Of a stretch of DNA of 64,000 nt, positions 32,037-40,312 are shown one piece after another (position 1 is the first letter of the stretch; every line of letters starts with the position of its first letter). The notes under the pieces were generated by a model. That model did not search any database. It was not told where the DNA came from and worked only from the letters and a program-made list of their open reading frames with translations. Source of the DNA: JAZDCJ01 sp036311985 (GTDB taxonomy: Bacteria; Actinomycetota; Actinomycetes; Actinomycetales; Micrococcaceae); NCBI RefSeq assembly GCF_036311985.1, contig NZ_JAZDCJ010000017.1. One strand, written 5' to 3'. Made by a program: the position numbers and the translations under genes.

Positions 32037-32312
32037 GCGGGCCACGTACGAGATTCCCGCCATGGGCCACCGACGGCCCACGCAGCACGCCCAGCGGCCC
32101 ACGGGCGCCCTCTTGCTCGGCGCCGGACTCCTCGACCCAGGACTCCTCGGCTCCGGGATTGTCGGCTGCGGGCTTGTCGGCTCCGGGCTTGTGGGCTGCG
32201 GGGCCGGCGCCGGATCGCCTGACGGCAACGGGCTGTGTGGGCCCCCGTCCTCCACGCGCTCCGCCGGCGAGACCCGCCCTGCCGCTCGAGATCCTGCCCG
32301 CCCACTGAGCAG

Positions 32313-32404
32313 CCCCTAGCCACGCGCGGACGCCAGTGCTAGCCCAACAAGCCTGCCAAGTCGAAGGGGACAACCCCCTAGCCACGCGCGGACACCGGTG
32401 CTAG
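32313..32404. repeat. Pair of 30-bp direct repeats, each with CTAGC/GCTAG ends
   Basis: CCCCTAGCCACGCGCGGAC begins both copies (32313-32342 and 32375-32404), and each ends GTGCTAG with two mismatches between copies. The period is 62 bp. They lie 65-157 bp upstream of the FMN reductase start, so they may be tandem regulator sites. Confidence 0.65.
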
Positions 32405-32469
32405 ACAAGTGCCTGTCACACCATCGGACGGACCGGGCGCCCCAACGCTCCCGGCAGAAGGGACACCCC

Positions 32470-33057
32470 GTGGGAACACACCGCATCGGCTACATCGTCG
32501 GCAGCCTCTCCTCCGCCTCCATCAACCGCACGCTCGCCCACGCGCTCATCCGGCTCGCGCCCGCGCAGCTCGAGTTCACCGAAATCCCCATCCGGGACCT
32601 GCCCCTCTACAGCCAGGACTACGACGACGACTTCCCCGCCCCGGCGCGCGAGCTCAAGGCCGCGATCGGGGCCTCGGACGGGCTGCTGATCGTCTCGCCC
32701 GAGTACAACCGCTCGATTCCCGGCGCGCTCAAGAACGCGATCGACTGGGCCTCCCGCCCCTACGCGACCAACTCGTTCGCGCGCAAGCCGACCGGCATCA
32801 TCGGGGCCTCGCCGGGCGCGATCGGCACCGCCGTCATGCAGTCCTCCATGCGGGCCGTGCTGAGCTTCCTCAACGCGCCGCAGCTCAATGCCCCCGAGGC
32901 CTACGTGAACTTCAAGGCCGAGCACTTCGGCGAGGACGGCAGCGTGTCCGACGAGGGCACGCGCGACTTCCTGCGGCACTACGTGGAGGAGTACGCGGCG
33001 TTCGTCGAGCGCGTGCTCTCCGTGACCGCGCCGGGACACATCGGCGACCAGGACTAG
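32470..33057 (+). CDS. NADPH-dependent FMN reductase (quinone reductase-like)
   Basis: This 195-aa flavodoxin-fold protein has the FMN phosphate loop near the N-terminus (YIVGSLSSASINRTLAHALI), the IPIRDLPLYSQDYDDDFP segment and the family motif LIVSPEYNRSIPGALKNAID. The length is normal. The start is GTG 32470; upstream in-frame sequence overlaps the 30-bp repeats and is not used. It probably reduces quinones or azo compounds with NADPH. It appears monocistronic. Confidence 0.85.
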   Translation: MGTHRIGYIVGSLSSASINRTLAHALIRLAPAQLEFTEIPIRDLPLYSQDYDDDFPAPARELKAAIGASDGLLIVSPEYNRSIPGALKNAIDWASRPYATNSFARKPTGIIGASPGAIGTAVMQSSMRAVLSFLNAPQLNAPEAYVNFKAEHFGEDGSVSDEGTRDFLRHYVEEYAAFVERVLSVTAPGHIGDQD

Positions 33058-33124
33058 CCGATCGGCGGGGAACCGCTCCGGCACCGGCATTCCCCGGGAG
33101 ATCGAGCACTCCTACCATGGAGCC

Positions 33125-33619
33125 ATGAACGCATCACGGCCCGGTCCGCTCGTCCTGCGGGCCGGCGACGGCGACGTCACGGGTGCGGCCGGAAACCTGG
33201 ACCGCTACCTGCTGGAAAGCGCGGCCACCAGCGGCCGGATCGCACTGGTGGAGCACACCCTCGGACCCAAGGTCCTGGCAGCGCCCCTCCACCGGCACGG
33301 ACGGGAGGACGAGTACAGCTTGGTGCTGGCCGGCACGCTCGGCGTCGTCGAGGACGGCGCGGAAGCCACGGCGACCGCCGGTGATCTGGTGTCCAAGCCC
33401 CGCGGGCATTGGCACACGTTCTGGAACGAGGGCGACGATGAGCTGCGCGTCCTGGAGATCATCGTCCCGGGCGGGATCGAGGTGCTGTTCCGCCGCCTCG
33501 CCGAACCCGGAGGCGAGTACTCGCCCGATTCCCTGCCGGCCCTCGCCGCGGAGTTCGGCGCCGAGGTGGACTTCGAGGCAACCATGGAACTCCTCGAGCG
33601 GCACGGTCTGCGGTTCTGA
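33125..33619 (+). CDS. Cupin-domain protein
   Basis: This 164-aa protein is a single cupin barrel: APLHRHGREDEYSLVLAGTL gives the first motif (His-x-His and Glu), and KPRGHWHTFWNEGDDELRVL the second. These residues should bind a metal. The C-terminal helix pair (SLPALAAEFGAEVDFEATME) is common in small actinobacterial cupins. ATG 33125 follows TACCAT by 6 bases, a leaderless pattern. The substrate is unknown. Confidence 0.8.
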   Translation: MNASRPGPLVLRAGDGDVTGAAGNLDRYLLESAATSGRIALVEHTLGPKVLAAPLHRHGREDEYSLVLAGTLGVVEDGAEATATAGDLVSKPRGHWHTFWNEGDDELRVLEIIVPGGIEVLFRRLAEPGGEYSPDSLPALAAEFGAEVDFEATMELLERHGLRF

Positions 33620-33952
33620 GCGAACCGGCGGCCGGGCCTCTTCCGGCCTCCTCGGGCGGGCGCCTCCTGCCCGCCTCGGATGGCTCTCCGGTGTCGCATC
33701 GCTCTGAGGCGCCCAGCGTGGCCCGACCCGGAAAGGGATCTTGCGGGACCACGTGCGTCGCGGGCAATCCCGGTGGAGGCAACCCCGGGGATGGACGGCG
33801 TTGCAGGACAAGAGTGGGACGGGAGATGCGGCGGCGGACTCCATCGATGGGTCCGCCGCCGCACCGCGGCGCAGGTCTTGGGGATTCCTGCGCCGCCCTT
33901 GCGACGGCAGATCCTTGGGGTGGTCCGCCGCCGCATCGCGGTGCCCGGGGCG
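33620..33952. terminator. Convergent intergenic region with a strong hairpin
   Basis: No gene seen. TGCGGCGGCGGAC (33827-33839) and GTCCGCCGCCGCA (33851-33863) form a 13-bp stem whose 11-base spacer contains the palindrome CCATCGATGG. A third copy, GTCCGCCGCCGCATCGCGG, lies near 33923. The hairpin lies between convergent genes and is a plausible two-way terminator, though it lacks T-tracts. Confidence 0.5.
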
Positions 33953-34807
33953 CTACGGGATCAGGTATTCGCTGTCCCGCGCATCGGTGATGAGCATGTG
34001 TCCCGGCGCGTGGCCGATGGCCAACGGCGGACGGGACTCCATGACGGCGGCCTGGGGGGTGACGCCGCAAGCCCAAAACACCGGAAGGTGGCCCTCGGGG
34101 ATGTCCACCGCGTCGCCGAAATCGGGACGGGACAGGTCCCGGATCCCGATCTCGGACGGATTGCCGACGTGCACGGGGGCGCCGTGCACGGCCGGGTAGC
34201 GTGAGGTGATGCGGACCGCGTCGGCGACCTGCGACGCCGGGAACGGCCGCATCGAGACGACCATCGGCCCCGACATCGACCCCGCCGGCTCGCAGCGGAC
34301 GCTGGTCCGGTACATCGGGACGTTGACGCCCTGGTCGATGTGCGCGATCGGCAGGCCAGCATCGGCCAGCGCGGTCTCGAAGGTGAACGAGCAGCCCACG
34401 ATGAACGTGACGAGGTCGTCCCGCCAGTACGGCGTGATGTCCGTGGATTCCGCGACGGGCCGGCCGTCCTCGTAGACCACGTACTTCGGAACGTCCGTGC
34501 GGATGTCCCCGCCGGCCAGGAGCGGCCCCGTGGTCTGCCCCGCGTCCAGGACGCCGAGGATCGGGCACGGCTTGGGGTTGCGCTGGGCGAAGAGCAGGAC
34601 GTCGAACGCCTGCGCCTTCGGGACGATGATCAGGTTCGCCTGCGCGTAGCCGCGGGAGATGCCCGCCGTGGGGAGCACGAGCCCTGCGCGGAACCGCGCC
34701 CGGGCCTCGGCGGGCGTGAGTCCCGCGAACTCCCGGGGGCCGGGGAGGACGACGCCGGAGCCGTCCTCCCGTGCCTGCCCCGCCATCGCGGTCCGTGCCT
34801 GGTTCAT
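33953..34807 (-). CDS. ycsI: DUF1445 putative hydro-lyase (YcsI / D-glutamate cyclase-like family)
   Basis: This 284-aa protein has the family landmarks PAEARARFRAGLVLPTAGIS, FAQRNPKPCPILGVLDAGQT, VTFIVGCSFTFETALADAGL and the C-terminal HLPVFWACGVTPQAAVMESR, then GHMLITDARDSEYLIP. Family members are listed as hydro-lyases; a vertebrate relative is D-glutamate cyclase, making 5-oxoproline. It lies 8 bp downstream of the ycsG-like transporter gene. In Bacillus, ycsI sits in the same operon as pxpABC genes, matching the shared operator seen here. Confidence 0.85.
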   Translation of the reverse strand: MNQARTAMAGQAREDGSGVVLPGPREFAGLTPAEARARFRAGLVLPTAGISRGYAQANLIIVPKAQAFDVLLFAQRNPKPCPILGVLDAGQTTGPLLAGGDIRTDVPKYVVYEDGRPVAESTDITPYWRDDLVTFIVGCSFTFETALADAGLPIAHIDQGVNVPMYRTSVRCEPAGSMSGPMVVSMRPFPASQVADAVRITSRYPAVHGAPVHVGNPSEIGIRDLSRPDFGDAVDIPEGHLPVFWACGVTPQAAVMESRPPLAIGHAPGHMLITDARDSEYLIP

Positions 34808-34815
34808 GGCGTGTC

Positions 34816-36033
34816 CTAGGCCCAGAGCTTGGCGAGGCCGGCCAGCGAGTTGGCGCCGAGGTAGAGGGTCAGGAGCCAGGACGCGACGCCGATCAGCAGG
34901 AGCCACTTCGGGTAGACGTAGCCGTGGAGCAGGTCGCGGCGCCGCCAGGCGACCCAGAGCAGGACGCCGAAGCCGACGGGCAGGATGAGCCCGTTGAACG
35001 CGCCGGCGAAGATCAGCAGGGTCTGCGGGGCCTGCCCGATCAGGAGGTAGATACCTGCGCAGGCGGCGATGAAGACGACCGTGATGAGGTTGCGCTTGCG
35101 GGCCGCGGTGGTGCTCTTGGTGACGAAGGAGACCGAGGTGTAGGCGGCGCCGATCACGGACGTGAGGGCGGCGGCCCACAGCACGATGCCGAACATGCGC
35201 ACGCCGATCTCGCCGGCCGCGTGCCCGAAGGCCTCGGCGGCCAAGTTGTCGCTCGTCAGGGCCACGCCGCCGGCGACGACGCCGAAGATGGCGAGGAAGA
35301 GCAGGACGCGCATGACGCCGGTGACGATGATGCCCAGGACGGAGCTGCGGCTGATGTGCTTGACGTTCTCCTCGCCCTTGACGCCGGAGTCGATCATGCG
35401 GTGCGCGCCGGCGTAGGTGATGTAGCCGCCGACGGTTCCGCCGATGAGGGTGGTGATGACGAGGAAGTCGATCTGCTCGGGCAGCACGGTGTTCTTCAGC
35501 GCCTCGCCGACGGGCGGGGCGGCGACGATCGCCACGTAGAGCATGAGCAGGATCATGACGGCGCCGAGGAGGACGACGATGCGGTCCAGGGCCATGCCGG
35601 CCTTCTTCGAGAGGAAGATGAGGATCGCGACGGCGGCGGAGATGGCACCGCCGATCTTCGGATCGAGGCCGAGCATGGCGTTCATGCCGAGGCCGGTGCC
35701 GGCGATGTTGCCGATGTTGAAGACGACGCCGCCGATGAAGACGAGGCCCGCGAGGAACCATCCGACGCCGGGGAAGACCTTGTTGCCGAGCTCCTGGGCG
35801 CGGGAGCCGGAGATGCCGATGACGCGCCAGACGTTCAGCTGCACGGCGATGTCGACGAGGATCGAGACGAGGATCGCGAACGCGAACGCGGCGCCGAGCT
35901 GGACCGTGAAGACGGTGGTCTGGGTGATGAAGCCGGGGCCGATGGCGCTCGTCGCCATGAGGAACATCGCGCCGAGCAGCGCTGTCCGGCGGGCTCCCGA
36001 GCCAAGTTTCTGGGGCGTGCCTACTTCTGCCAT
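34816..36033 (-). CDS. ycsG: NRAMP-like transporter (YcsG family)
   Basis: The 405-aa product has about eleven membrane helices. The first contains the NRAMP-type break in a modified form (ATSAIGPGFITQTTVFTVQL) rather than the metal-binding DPGN, as in YcsG relatives whose substrate is uncertain. VVFNIGNIAGTGLGMNAMLG and GGTVGGYITYAGAHRMIDSG are other landmarks. It is the first gene of an operon with ycsI. Two palindromes of the proposed GntR regulator lie 60-100 bp upstream of its start at 36033, so it is probably controlled with the pxp operon; transport of 5-oxoproline or a related acid is inference. Confidence 0.8.
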   Translation of the reverse strand: MAEVGTPQKLGSGARRTALLGAMFLMATSAIGPGFITQTTVFTVQLGAAFAFAILVSILVDIAVQLNVWRVIGISGSRAQELGNKVFPGVGWFLAGLVFIGGVVFNIGNIAGTGLGMNAMLGLDPKIGGAISAAVAILIFLSKKAGMALDRIVVLLGAVMILLMLYVAIVAAPPVGEALKNTVLPEQIDFLVITTLIGGTVGGYITYAGAHRMIDSGVKGEENVKHISRSSVLGIIVTGVMRVLLFLAIFGVVAGGVALTSDNLAAEAFGHAAGEIGVRMFGIVLWAAALTSVIGAAYTSVSFVTKSTTAARKRNLITVVFIAACAGIYLLIGQAPQTLLIFAGAFNGLILPVGFGVLLWVAWRRRDLLHGYVYPKWLLLIGVASWLLTLYLGANSLAGLAKLWA

Positions 36034-36094
36034 TTTTCCATCCAGGGAGTGCGGGTGACCTTGGTCACAAGTGAACGATGGTGAGAACACTACA

Positions 36095-36134
36095 GGTTGT
36101 TCAACAATCCGCGCAAGAGATTGTTCAACAAAAC
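36095..36134. promoter_or_regulatory. Two GntR-type operators upstream of the ycsG-ycsI operon
   Basis: GGTTGTTCAACAATCC (36095-36110) and GATTGTTCAACAAAAC (36119-36134) are spaced 24 bp centre to centre, and match the site at 26459-26474 before pxpA in core and flanks. The rest of 36034-36254 holds the DUF1540 terminator. Confidence 0.7.
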
Positions 36135-36191
36135 TTCGGCCGACTGTCCGTCCGCTCCCCGGGACCCGCCCCGGTTCTGCCCGGAACGCAA

Positions 36192-36240
36192 GCGCGGCCC
36201 CGGCGTCGTCATCCCAGGGAGTACGACGCCGGGGCCGCGC
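36192..36240 (-). terminator. Terminator hairpin of the DUF1540 gene
   Basis: GCGCGGCCCCGGCGTCGT (36192-36209) and its exact complement (36223-36240) form an 18-bp stem with a 13-base loop, 15 bp after the DUF1540 stop. Each arm is a copy of the dispersed GACGCCGGGGCC motif. Confidence 0.65.
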
Positions 36241-36254
36241 CCGTGCGCGGGGGT

Positions 36255-36548
36255 TCAGACCGCGTGCTTGTAGGTCAGGCAGTCCGCGTTGTCGGCGCCG
36301 GGACCCACGTGGACCTCGGAGGCCGAGCACATCAGGTGGTCGTTGTGCACGCACTCCTCGCGCTGGCAGGCGCCGACCGAGGCCAGGACCTTCGGCAGGC
36401 CGCCGTGCGTGCCGGTGTCGACGAACGTCGCGCACTGGGCGTGGTCGCTCGTGCCGCCGATCGTGATGCCGGCCGCCCCGCAGTGGGAGTGGTCGTTGAA
36501 GGAGCAGTTCGCCACGGCGCAATCCGTGACGGGGACGGTGACGGTCAT
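36255..36548 (-). CDS. DUF1540 Cys-rich small protein
   Basis: The 97-aa product holds two DUF1540 units, each with a Cys pattern of small metal-binding modules: DCAVANCSFNDHSHCGAAGI and later CQREECVHNDHLMCSASEVH, each followed by a C-terminal Cys (AQCATF, ADCLTY). A zinc or other metal site is likely. GAGGAG precedes the ATG at 36548 by 8 bases. The function is unknown; in spore formers relatives are stress-associated. Confidence 0.8.
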   Translation of the reverse strand: MTVTVPVTDCAVANCSFNDHSHCGAAGITIGGTSDHAQCATFVDTGTHGGLPKVLASVGACQREECVHNDHLMCSASEVHVGPGADNADCLTYKHAV

Positions 36549-36687
36549 GATGCTTCTCCTCATGCCATCGGCCCGGCCGGTGCGGGCCGCTGATTCCACG
36601 GTACGCCCGATTGCCCCGGCCTAATTAGTGCTGATTTCGGCACCGAATCGGCTGTGGCGGACCTTGCCGGACGCTAGCCTGAGAGGC

Positions 36688-38145
36688 GTGAAGTTCCTCA
36701 ACGACGCCTCCGCCCCGTACGACCTCACCTACAACGACGTCTTTATGGTGCCCTCCCGCTCCTCCGTGACCTCCCGCATGGACGTGGACCTCACCACGCC
36801 CGACGCCGTCGGCACCACGCTGCCGCTCGTCGTCTCCAACATGACCGCCGTCGCCGGCCGCCGCATGGCCGAGACCGTGGCCCGGCGCGGCGGGATCGCG
36901 ATCCTGCCCCAGGACATCACGCCCGCCGCCGTCCAGGACATGGTCGGCCAGGTCAAGCGCGCCCACTCCGTCTTCGAGACGCCGATCACCGTGCAGGTCG
37001 ACGACGCCGTCGCCACCGCGCTGTCCCTGCTCGGCAAGCGCTCCCACGGGGCCGCGGTGGTGCTCGACGGCGAGCGCGTCGTGGGCATCGTGACCGAGAA
37101 GGACTGCACCGACGTCGACCGCTTCGCCCGGATTTCCGAGGTCATGTCCGCCGACCCCGTGACCGTGGGCCCGGACGCCGACCTCGACGCCGCCTTCACC
37201 CTGCTCGGCACCCACCACGTCGGCGTCGTCCCCGTCCTGGACTCCGGGCGCCTGGCCGGCGTGCTGACCCGGCAGGGCGTGCTGCGCTCCTCCATCTACA
37301 CGCCCGCGCTGGACCCGCAGGGGCGGCTCATGGTGGGCGGCGCCGTCGGGATCAACGGCGACGTGCGCGCCAAGACCACCTCGCTGCTCGAGGCCGGGGT
37401 CGACGTGCTCGTCGTCGACACCGCCCACGGGCACCAGGACAAGATGCTCGACGCCCTGCCGCTCGCCGCCGCCGCGCGGGACGCGTTCGGCGACACGACG
37501 GGCCGGCGGATCCCGCTCGCCGCGGGCAACATCGTCTCCGCCTCCGGCGCCGCCGAGCTCTCCGCCGCCGGCGCGGACATCCTCAAGGTCGGCGTCGGCC
37601 CGGGCGCCATGTGCACGACGCGGATGATGACCGGCGTCGGGCGCCCGCAGTTCTCCGCCGTCCTCGAATGCGCCGACGCCGCGCGGGATTCCGGCGCCGA
37701 GGTGTGGGCCGACGGCGGCGTGAAGTACCCGCGCGACGTCGCCCTCGCGCTCGCCGCGGGCGCCGCCTCCGTCATGGTGGGCTCCTGGTTCGCCGGGACC
37801 TACGAGTCGGCCGGGGACCTCATGCGGGATCCGGACGGGAAGCTGTATAAGGAGAGCTTCGGCATGGCCTCGGCGCGCGCCGTGCGGAACCGGACCAAGG
37901 ACCAGTCCGCGTTCGACCGCGCCCGGTCCGCGCTCTTCGAGGAGGGGATCTCCTCCTCGCGGATGTACCTGGACCCGGCGCGGCCGGGCGTGGAGGACCT
38001 GATCGACTCGATCGTCGCCGGCGTGCGCTCCTCCTTCACCTATGCGGGCGCGCGCTCGATCGGCGAGTTCCGCAAGCGCGCCGTCGTCGGCATCCAGTCC
38101 AGCGCCGGCTACGAGGAGGGACGCGCCCGCGACACGTCCTGGTAG
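36688..38145 (+). CDS. guaB1: GuaB1-family IMP dehydrogenase-related protein (probable GMP reductase)
   Basis: This 485-aa protein has the IMPDH/GMPR TIM barrel interrupted by two CBS domains (about residues 95-205: ITVQVDDAVATALSLLG, EVMSADPVTVGPDADLDAAF). The loop GVGPGAMCTTRMMTG carries the catalytic Cys309, and GMASARAVRNR replaces the usual IMPDH flap. Actinobacterial GuaB1 proteins have been assigned GMP reductase activity, moving purines from GMP to IMP. The start is GTG 36688, 7 bases after TAGCCT, a leaderless pattern. It is monocistronic and followed by a cluster of palindromic repeats. Confidence 0.85.
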   Translation: MKFLNDASAPYDLTYNDVFMVPSRSSVTSRMDVDLTTPDAVGTTLPLVVSNMTAVAGRRMAETVARRGGIAILPQDITPAAVQDMVGQVKRAHSVFETPITVQVDDAVATALSLLGKRSHGAAVVLDGERVVGIVTEKDCTDVDRFARISEVMSADPVTVGPDADLDAAFTLLGTHHVGVVPVLDSGRLAGVLTRQGVLRSSIYTPALDPQGRLMVGGAVGINGDVRAKTTSLLEAGVDVLVVDTAHGHQDKMLDALPLAAAARDAFGDTTGRRIPLAAGNIVSASGAAELSAAGADILKVGVGPGAMCTTRMMTGVGRPQFSAVLECADAARDSGAEVWADGGVKYPRDVALALAAGAASVMVGSWFAGTYESAGDLMRDPDGKLYKESFGMASARAVRNRTKDQSAFDRARSALFEEGISSSRMYLDPARPGVEDLIDSIVAGVRSSFTYAGARSIGEFRKRAVVGIQSSAGYEEGRARDTSW

Positions 38146-38505
38146 GCGGGCCGCCGCGGACCAAGGGACGCGGCGCCCGGCGCCCCGCGAGCGGCAGACG
38201 GGCCGCAGCACGGCCGGCGTCCGGAGAACAGGAGACGAATCACGCCGCCGCCCAGTTCACGTCAACTGGGCGAGCCCACGGGCACCCATGCGCCCACTTC
38301 ACGTCAACTGGGCGACCCCACGCGTGCCCATGCGCCCACTTCACGAAGCGCCGGCGAGGCCACGGGGCGTTGCCGACTTCACGGGGTACACCCCGTGAAG
38401 TCGAATACAGCCGACTGTCTCGCCGAGACGACGTGAAGTGGGCATCCGATGACGCGGCAGGAACCCGTCGGGCCGCCAGCTCGGCGTCGGGAATGACGGG
38501 CGGGC
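38146..38505. repeat. Palindromic repeat family A, copy 2 with triplicated arm
   Basis: No gene seen between the convergent guaB1 and lrp genes. The left arm (CCCACTTCACGTCAACTGGG type) occurs three times at about 42-bp spacing (38250, 38293, 38334), the last one degenerate. An inner hairpin follows, GACTTCACGGGG-TAC-CCCCGTGAAGTC type (38374-38403), and the right arm ACGTGAAGTGGGC ends at 38443. It may act as a two-way transcription barrier. Confidence 0.75.
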
Positions 38506-39000
38506 TCAGACCCAGGGCACCAGGCCCTGGGAGTGCTCGAAGACGAGCGAGGTCTGGGTCGAGGCGACCGCCGGGTTGGCGGAGAGGTTGTCCAGGACGA
38601 ACTGCCGCACGTCGTTGGAGTCCTTGACGGCGACGTGAATGAGGAAGTCGTCCGTGCCGCCGAGGAAGAACAGCTGGGTCACGCCGGGCTTCGCGCGGAT
38701 CTCCTCCGCGAAGGTCGACATGAGGTGCCGCGCGCCGGCCCGGATCCTCACGAAGATCAGGGCCTCGAGCGCGTGGCCCAGGACCTCGGGGTCGACGTCC
38801 ACCGTGAAGCGGCGGATCACGCCCGCCTCGCGCAGGGCGTTCAGGCGGGCCAGGCACGTGGACGGGGCGATCCCGAGCTCGGCCGCGAGCGAGTTGTTGG
38901 TGCGCCGCGCGTTCTCCGTGAGCATGCGCAGCAGCCCCCGGTCGACGTCGTCCAGCTCCACCGGCCGCCGCCTCCGAAGATCTTTCGACGTGGCCGCCAT
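38506..39000 (-). CDS. Lrp/AsnC-family regulator divergent from ald (AldR-like)
   Basis: This 164-aa protein has the helix-turn-helix (LDDVDRGLLRMLTENARRTN, then LAAELGIAPSTCLARLNALR) and a RAM domain (FLGGTDDFLIHVAVKDSNDV). It is transcribed away from ald, the layout of mycobacterial AldR, which controls alanine dehydrogenase in response to alanine. GGGAG lies 7 bases before the ATG. The 181-bp divergent region contains GGGAA/TTCCC and GTAAC/GTTAC dyads that are candidate binding sites. Confidence 0.85.
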   Translation of the reverse strand: MAATSKDLRRRRPVELDDVDRGLLRMLTENARRTNNSLAAELGIAPSTCLARLNALREAGVIRRFTVDVDPEVLGHALEALIFVRIRAGARHLMSTFAEEIRAKPGVTQLFFLGGTDDFLIHVAVKDSNDVRQFVLDNLSANPAVASTQTSLVFEHSQGLVPWV

Positions 39001-39014
39001 CACAGTCTCCCGTC

Positions 39015-39085
39015 GCCGCTGGGAATCATCGATTTCCCGATCTGGGCCGCAAGAAATACGGCGTAACACCAACGTTACCGCAGAA
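39015..39085. promoter_or_regulatory. Candidate AldR operators between lrp and ald
   Basis: GGGAATCATCGATTTCCC (about 39020-39037) has GGGAA/TTCCC arms around ATCGAT, and GTAACACCAACGTTAC (about 39062-39077) has GTAAC/GTTAC arms. Both lie in the divergent promoter region. A copy of the dispersed GGCCCCGGCGTCGT motif lies closer to ald at 39131-39149. Confidence 0.4.
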
Positions 39086-39181
39086 AACCCTACCCTTGAT
39101 GCACAGCACCGGAGGCGGCGCGACCGGGGAGGCCCCGGCGTCGTACCCCTCCCCCAGACCCCCAGCGCACCAGGAGAAGCC

Positions 39182-40312
39182 ATGATCATCGGCGTCCCGA
39201 AGGAAATCAAGAACAACGAGTTCCGCGTGGCCATCACCCCGGCCGGCGTCTCCGAGTTCACCGCCCGCGGCCACGAGGTCGTCATCGAAACCGGCGCCGG
39301 CGTGGGCTCCGGCATCCCCGACGAGCTCTACGTCGAGGCCGGTGCCCGCATCGCCGACGACGCGGACTCCACCTGGACCGGCGCCGACATGGTGCTCAAG
39401 GTCAAGGAGCCCATCGCCGCCGAATACCACCGCATGCAGGCCGGGCAGGTCCTCTTCACCTACCTGCACCTCGCCGCCTCCCGCGAGTGCACCGAGGCCA
39501 TCGTCGCCGCCGGCAGCACCGCGATCGCCTACGAGACCGTCACCGCCGGCCGCTCCCTGCCGCTGCTCGCACCGATGTCCGAGGTCGCCGGGCGCCTCGC
39601 CGCCCAGGTCGGCGCCTACCAGCTGCAGCAGCCCAACGGCGGCGCGGGGATCCTCATGGGGGGCGTCCCCGGAACGCGGCCGGCCAAGGTCGTGGTGATC
39701 GGCGGCGGCGTGGCCGGCGAGAACGCCGCGGTGATCGCCGCGGGCATGGGCGCCGACGTCACGATCATCGACATCAACCTGGGCCGGCTCAAGGAGATCG
39801 ACACCGCCCACTCCGGCCGCATCAAGACCCTGGCCTCCTCGAAGTTCACGATCGCCGCCGAGGTCGCCGCCGCCGACCTGGTGATCGGCTCCGTGCTGAT
39901 CCCCGGCGCCGCCGCGCCGAAGCTCGTCACGAAGGACATGGTGGCGCAGATGCGTCCCGGCTCCGTACTCGTGGACATCGCGATCGACCAGGGCGGCTGC
40001 TTCGAGGGCTCCCGACCCACGACCCACGCCGAGCCGACCTTCAGGGTCCACGACGCCGTCTACTACTGCGTCGCGAACATGCCCGGCGCCGTCCCGCAGA
40101 CCTCCACGGCGGCCCTGACCAACGCCACCCTGCCCTACGCGCTGCGGATCGCCGACAAGGGCTGGCGCCGCGCCCTGGCCGAGGACGCGGGCCTGGCGGC
40201 GGGCCTGAACGTCCACGCCGGCCGGGTCACGCTGGCCTCCGTGGCCGGGGAGTTCGGGCTCGAGCACGTCGAGACGAGCGCCGTGCTCGAGGACGCGAGC
40301 TTCGCGATCTGA
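39182..40312 (+). CDS. ald: L-alanine dehydrogenase
   Basis: This 376-aa protein starts MIIGVPKEIKNNEFRVAITP, has the catalytic His96 in FTYLHLA, the Rossmann fold KVVVIGGGVAGENAAVIAAG and the C-terminal YYCVANMPGAVPQTSTAALT. Every landmark and the length fit NAD-dependent alanine dehydrogenase, which interconverts L-alanine with pyruvate and ammonia. GGAGAAG lies just before the ATG. The divergent Lrp gene is its probable regulator. Confidence 0.95.
   Translation: MIIGVPKEIKNNEFRVAITPAGVSEFTARGHEVVIETGAGVGSGIPDELYVEAGARIADDADSTWTGADMVLKVKEPIAAEYHRMQAGQVLFTYLHLAASRECTEAIVAAGSTAIAYETVTAGRSLPLLAPMSEVAGRLAAQVGAYQLQQPNGGAGILMGGVPGTRPAKVVVIGGGVAGENAAVIAAGMGADVTIIDINLGRLKEIDTAHSGRIKTLASSKFTIAAEVAAADLVIGSVLIPGAAAPKLVTKDMVAQMRPGSVLVDIAIDQGGCFEGSRPTTHAEPTFRVHDAVYYCVANMPGAVPQTSTAALTNATLPYALRIADKGWRRALAEDAGLAAGLNVHAGRVTLASVAGEFGLEHVETSAVLEDASFAI

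Larger units (their letters stand above)
31799..32469. repeat. Non-coding region with several distinct repeats
   Basis: No convincing gene in 671 bases. It holds three GGGGTCC units (about 31810-31832), a long inverted repeat (31976-32036), a 15-bp tandem array of GGCT(C/G)CGGG(A/C)TTGT(C/G) units (about 32151-32205) and two 30-bp direct repeats before the FMN reductase gene. The frames that run through it have no family features. Confidence 0.6.

Noticed and set aside
31948..32319. Possible small protein with LGSGIVGCGLVG-type repeats
   Set aside because: The repeats come from a 15-bp tandem DNA array, there is no ribosome-binding site, and the N-terminal half spans an inverted repeat.
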